Origin: Hyphomicrobiales bacterium
Lineage (GTDB): Bacteria; Pseudomonadota; Alphaproteobacteria; Rhizobiales; JAJFHR01
DNA length: 64,000 nt
Direction: 5' to 3'
NCBI GenBank assembly: GCA_021775475.1
Contig: JAJFHS010000022.1
Span: forward strand, 21,312-85,311
Below, one piece after another: positions 61,957 to 64,000 of this stretch. The notes under the pieces were generated by a model. That model was not told where the DNA came from. It did no database searches and saw only the letters and a program-made list of their open reading frames with translations. A program made the position numbers and the translations under genes. How positions within the stretch are numbered: position 1 is the first letter of the stretch; each line of letters begins with the position of its first letter.

Positions 61957-62358
61957 CTAACCTTCTACGATCCTCACCTTGCCAGGCCAGAATGAATGAT
62001 AGCCCTTAAGCGCATGGGCAAAATCATAGGGTTCAGAATAAGCCCAGCTGATTTCCTCGTCATCAAGGGCAAAATAACCAGCCTCACCCTTTAACGGGCA
62101 AACAGTGGATTTTTCCAGTCGCTTGAGAGGTTGGCGAAGATCAGCAGCGGGCACATAGACCAGTGGATCGTAAATGGTTTTACCCACTTCAATCAGTCGC
62201 ACGGCATTTGTTGTGTCAGCAACCAAAGTATCACCAGCGAAAATTTGCACCCGACGCTCTATTGCTCTCAGTACCATAAAGTGGTGGGGGTTGGACGGGT
62301 TGGCGATGGCCCCTTCGATAGCGGGAATGGGATGGGTGTCTGCCTGTGTGGACATCAT
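61957..62358 (-). CDS. DUF427 domain protein
   Basis: Protein of 133 aa that is one DUF427 domain: ERRVQIFAGDTLVADTTNAVRLIE, VGKTIYDPLVYVPAADLRQPL, CPLKGEAGYFAL and the ending AYSEPYDFAHALKGYHSFWP (family form AWxYPxP...Y/F-x-P-x-V). No catalytic mechanism is known. ATG at 62358 has GGAAG upstream. Lies between tetR (convergent) and the LysR gene (same strand, 83 bp upstream). Confidence 0.85.
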   Translation of the reverse strand: MMSTQADTHPIPAIEGAIANPSNPHHFMVLRAIERRVQIFAGDTLVADTTNAVRLIEVGKTIYDPLVYVPAADLRQPLKRLEKSTVCPLKGEAGYFALDDEEISWAYSEPYDFAHALKGYHSFWPGKVRIVEG

Positions 62359-62441
62359 TGTTCTTCCGAAAATCAATATTTGCTTTAAACATGGTACTCC
62401 CGGCTGAATTGTCCAGTCAACTCTGCGTAACCGGACGTAAA

Positions 62442-63335
62442 TCAAGAGGTGTCAGCCTTTGCCATTTCCGCCAACCACATGCGGAACTCCTTGATTTTAG
62501 GCCGCTTCTCGCTGCCAAGGGGACAGACCACATAATACGCATAGTTTACCGGCAAGGCCAGATCAAAGGGCTTGACCAATCGGCCCGTTGCCAATGAATT
62601 ACTGACAAGAACGCTTCTTGCCAGAGCAACGCCGTCACCTTGTTCAGCAGCCTGGACGACAAGGTTGGAATGCTGATAACTCAACCCGCGCGTGGTATCA
62701 ATGTCTGGTTCTCCCGCCGCCATCAGCCACATGCGCCAATCAACGCGCATATCATCATGCAACAACATGTGATGCTTGAGGTCCGCAGGTGTATTGAGCG
62801 GCGGGCCCGATTGCAGCAGCGATGGCGCGCAAACCGGAAACATCTCTTCAACCATCAAGGGTTCAACAAAAACACCAGGCCAGTCTCCATGCCCGTAGCG
62901 AATTGCCATATCGACATTTTCACGAGTGAAATCGACCATCTCATCAGAAGTGGTAATGCGAATATCGATATCGTGGTGCATTTTTTGAAACCTCGCCAGC
63001 CGTGGCACCAGCCATGTGGCGGCAAACGAATCCATGGTCGTAATTGTCAATTCGCCGGACTTGTCATGGCGATGCAGACGATCAATTGCCGTGGCCATCA
63101 CATCCAGAGCATTACTCATGGCGGGATACAAAGTCTGGCCTGCATCGGTCAACAGCAGTGCCCGGTTCAACCGCCGGAACAATGGCATGCCCAGACGCTC
63201 CTCCAGTGATTTGATCTGATGACTGACAGCTGCCTGGGTTACGTTCAACTCGGCCGCAGCAAGGGTAAAGCTGAGATGGCGGGCGGCTGCTTCGAAAGCT
63301 CGCAGAGAGTTGAGAGGAGGCAAGCGCCGTGGCAT
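62442..63335 (-). CDS. LysR-family regulator, GcvA-like
   Basis: Activator-type regulator of 297 aa. LNSLRAFEAAARHLSFTLAAAELNVTQAAVSHQIKSLEERLG is the LysR winged helix in the GcvA subgroup (in parts); the effector domain begins near residue 90 (ELTITTMDSFAATWLVPRL). GAGAGGAGGCAAG precedes the ATG. The DUF427 gene follows it on the same strand and a DUF1127 gene lies divergently 214 bp away. Effector unknown. Confidence 0.92.
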   Translation of the reverse strand: MPRRLPPLNSLRAFEAAARHLSFTLAAAELNVTQAAVSHQIKSLEERLGMPLFRRLNRALLLTDAGQTLYPAMSNALDVMATAIDRLHRHDKSGELTITTMDSFAATWLVPRLARFQKMHHDIDIRITTSDEMVDFTRENVDMAIRYGHGDWPGVFVEPLMVEEMFPVCAPSLLQSGPPLNTPADLKHHMLLHDDMRVDWRMWLMAAGEPDIDTTRGLSYQHSNLVVQAAEQGDGVALARSVLVSNSLATGRLVKPFDLALPVNYAYYVVCPLGSEKRPKIKEFRMWLAEMAKADTS

Positions 63336-63549
63336 GATTTAAATTAATCCAATTTATTCGAAAATGATTACTATGATCTGATTGAATCAAAAAATTGGTT
63401 CAAAAACAATATATAAAGGCACAATGCAAAAATAGAAACATTAGAAAAAATAATTTGAAACACAATAAAGATCGTTTGATAAAAAGTCAAATTCGCCCTA
63501 AATCAAAACAGAACTTGAATACAGGCCGCCAGAAAAAGGACGAATTGAC
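63336..63549. promoter_or_regulatory. AT-rich divergent promoter region between LysR and DUF1127 genes
   Basis: The 214-bp gap is strongly AT-rich and holds tgattgaatca (63376-63386), an 11-bp palindrome of the T-N11-A type typical of LysR binding, and short A/T tracts. No ORF is evident. Confidence 0.45.
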
Positions 63550-63795
63550 ATGATCAAAATTGACACCAGAGATGTTTCGGTAACTGACGTTTGCGAAGCC
63601 GTAATAGATAAACAGGACGGTTTGACTGCGGGTGTTTTCAATTTGACGAAGCAGGTTTCCTGCCTGGTTCGGACGTGGTGTAAACGAGCTAAAACACGTG
63701 CCGATTTGCGTAATCTTGATGCCCGGTTACTGGATGATGTCGGCCTGTCTCGCCAACAGGCAAACGAAGAAGCTGACAAATCATTCTGGGTTTGA
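63550..63795 (+). CDS. DUF1127 domain protein
   Basis: Small basic protein of 81 aa whose C-terminal half, RTWCKRAKTRADLRNLDARLLDDVGLSRQQANEEADKSFW (in parts), is a DUF1127 domain (family form R-x-x-L-x-x-L-D-x-x-x-L-x-D-I-G-l-s-R). In alphaproteobacteria such proteins bind RNA and affect metabolism, motility and phosphate uptake. Adjacent LysR gene may control it. A nested inverted repeat follows 31 bp after the stop. Confidence 0.85.
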   Translation: MIKIDTRDVSVTDVCEAVIDKQDGLTAGVFNLTKQVSCLVRTWCKRAKTRADLRNLDARLLDDVGLSRQQANEEADKSFWV

Positions 63796-63826
63796 TGGTG
63801 CGCAAATGAGTTTGCAGGCTGCATGC

Positions 63827-64000
63827 TTTTTAGTAGCGCTCAAGCGGCGCGCAGCCTGCACTTGCCTTGCTCGTTAGTCCAACGCTTCGCTCGTCCGGTG
63901 CCAAAAGCGGGGGCTATCCGTATACCTCCCGGACGAACGCAGTGTTGGACTAGGACCCAAGGGGTCCGCAGGCTGCGCGCCGCTTGAGCGCTACTAAAAA
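63827..64000. repeat. 174-bp symmetric nested inverted-repeat element (maybe continues past window)
   Basis: Outer arms 63827-63859 and 63968-64000 are perfect 33-bp inverted copies. Inside, 17-nt spacers on both sides lead to 22-nt imperfect arms (63877-63898 and 63929-63950) around a 30-nt loop. The inner arms begin gtccaac and end gttggac. The right outer arm ends exactly at the window edge. No gene is inside. Likely a cruciform or transposon-derived repeat. Confidence 0.8.

Noticed and set aside
1..64000. CRISPR arrays, tRNA/rRNA genes, prophage or complete insertion sequences
   Set aside because: No regularly spaced direct repeats, no tRNA-like T-loop/acceptor patterns, no transposase or phage structural genes were found by reading both strands.

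Overview
The window is chromosomal DNA of an alphaproteobacterium, most likely of the order Hyphomicrobiales (Rhizobiales) or a close relative. This rests on gene content and order: polyprenyl synthase / DUF2007 / TrmN6-like methyltransferase / S49 peptidase / glyQ-glyS / ppdK; TPR protein followed by ispE; dnaJ-like / fabI / histidine phosphatase / aroC; DUF1127; a LexA box of the alphaproteobacterial GAAC-N7-GAAC type; and GC-rich 'gtcaagccc' palindromic repeats between genes. No rRNA, tRNA, CRISPR array, phage gene or complete insertion sequence was seen. The species cannot be named.

Layout. 0-4.2 kb: a truncated radical SAM gene behind a textbook SOS promoter, a methyltransferase with two sugar-transfer genes of the arsenosugar type (TIGR04283/TIGR04282), moaB and a uracil-DNA glycosylase lacking two iron-sulfur cysteines. 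4.2-18.4 kb: housekeeping genes (ETF-ubiquinone oxidoreductase, TPR lipoprotein-like protein, ispE, polyprenyl synthase, tRNA methyltransferase, S49 peptidase, glycyl-tRNA synthetase, pyruvate phosphate dikinase). 18.4-27.5 kb: TetR/MAPEG pair with an operator, YedK, a GNAT/FAD-oxidase/Sua5 run, acyl-CoA dehydrogenase, histone-deacetylase-like enzyme, xseB. 27.5-28.6 kb: an AT-rich insert with a GIY-YIG nuclease gene, bracketed by pieces of a palindromic repeat. 28.6-39.4 kb: CreA, cold-shock protein, amidase, class III aminotransferase, ArgO-type exporter, SDR, two PPOX flavoproteins including PdxH, CbpA-like DnaJ, fabI and aroC.

39.4-45.6 kb is the accessory core: an FNR/FixK box in a geneless stretch, a two-gene surface-sugar unit (CMP-sugar synthetase plus a surface carbohydrate protein without an ATG start), an NsrR-like Rrf2 regulator divergent from a group III truncated hemoglobin (nitric oxide response), a GDPD phosphodiesterase, a BrnT/BrnA toxin-antitoxin pair that looks leaderless, and a DUF2971 gene. 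45.6-52.9 kb: methyltransferase, TlyA, Dxs, a DmdB-like acyl-CoA ligase, a metallo-beta-lactamase-fold hydrolase and the biotin transporter BioY. 53.2-64 kb: small regulator-led modules: DUF1194/CoA-lyase with overlapping divergent start codons; ArsR-SRPBCC-DUF899 with the operator over the start codon; a molybdopterin oxidoreductase / PPOX / DUF1348 run facing a TetR gene across a perfect palindrome; DUF427/LysR; and DUF1127, followed by a symmetric 174-bp nested inverted repeat that reaches exactly to the window edge.

Working together: isoprenoid supply (Dxs, IspE, polyprenyl synthase) and ETF-QO feed the quinone pool; the DmdB-like ligase and DmdC-like dehydrogenase could serve acyl-CoA or methylmercaptopropionate breakdown; MoaB serves molybdoenzymes such as the one at 58 kb. 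Start sites were adjusted by hand where homology or a Shine-Dalgarno sequence pointed to an inner start.
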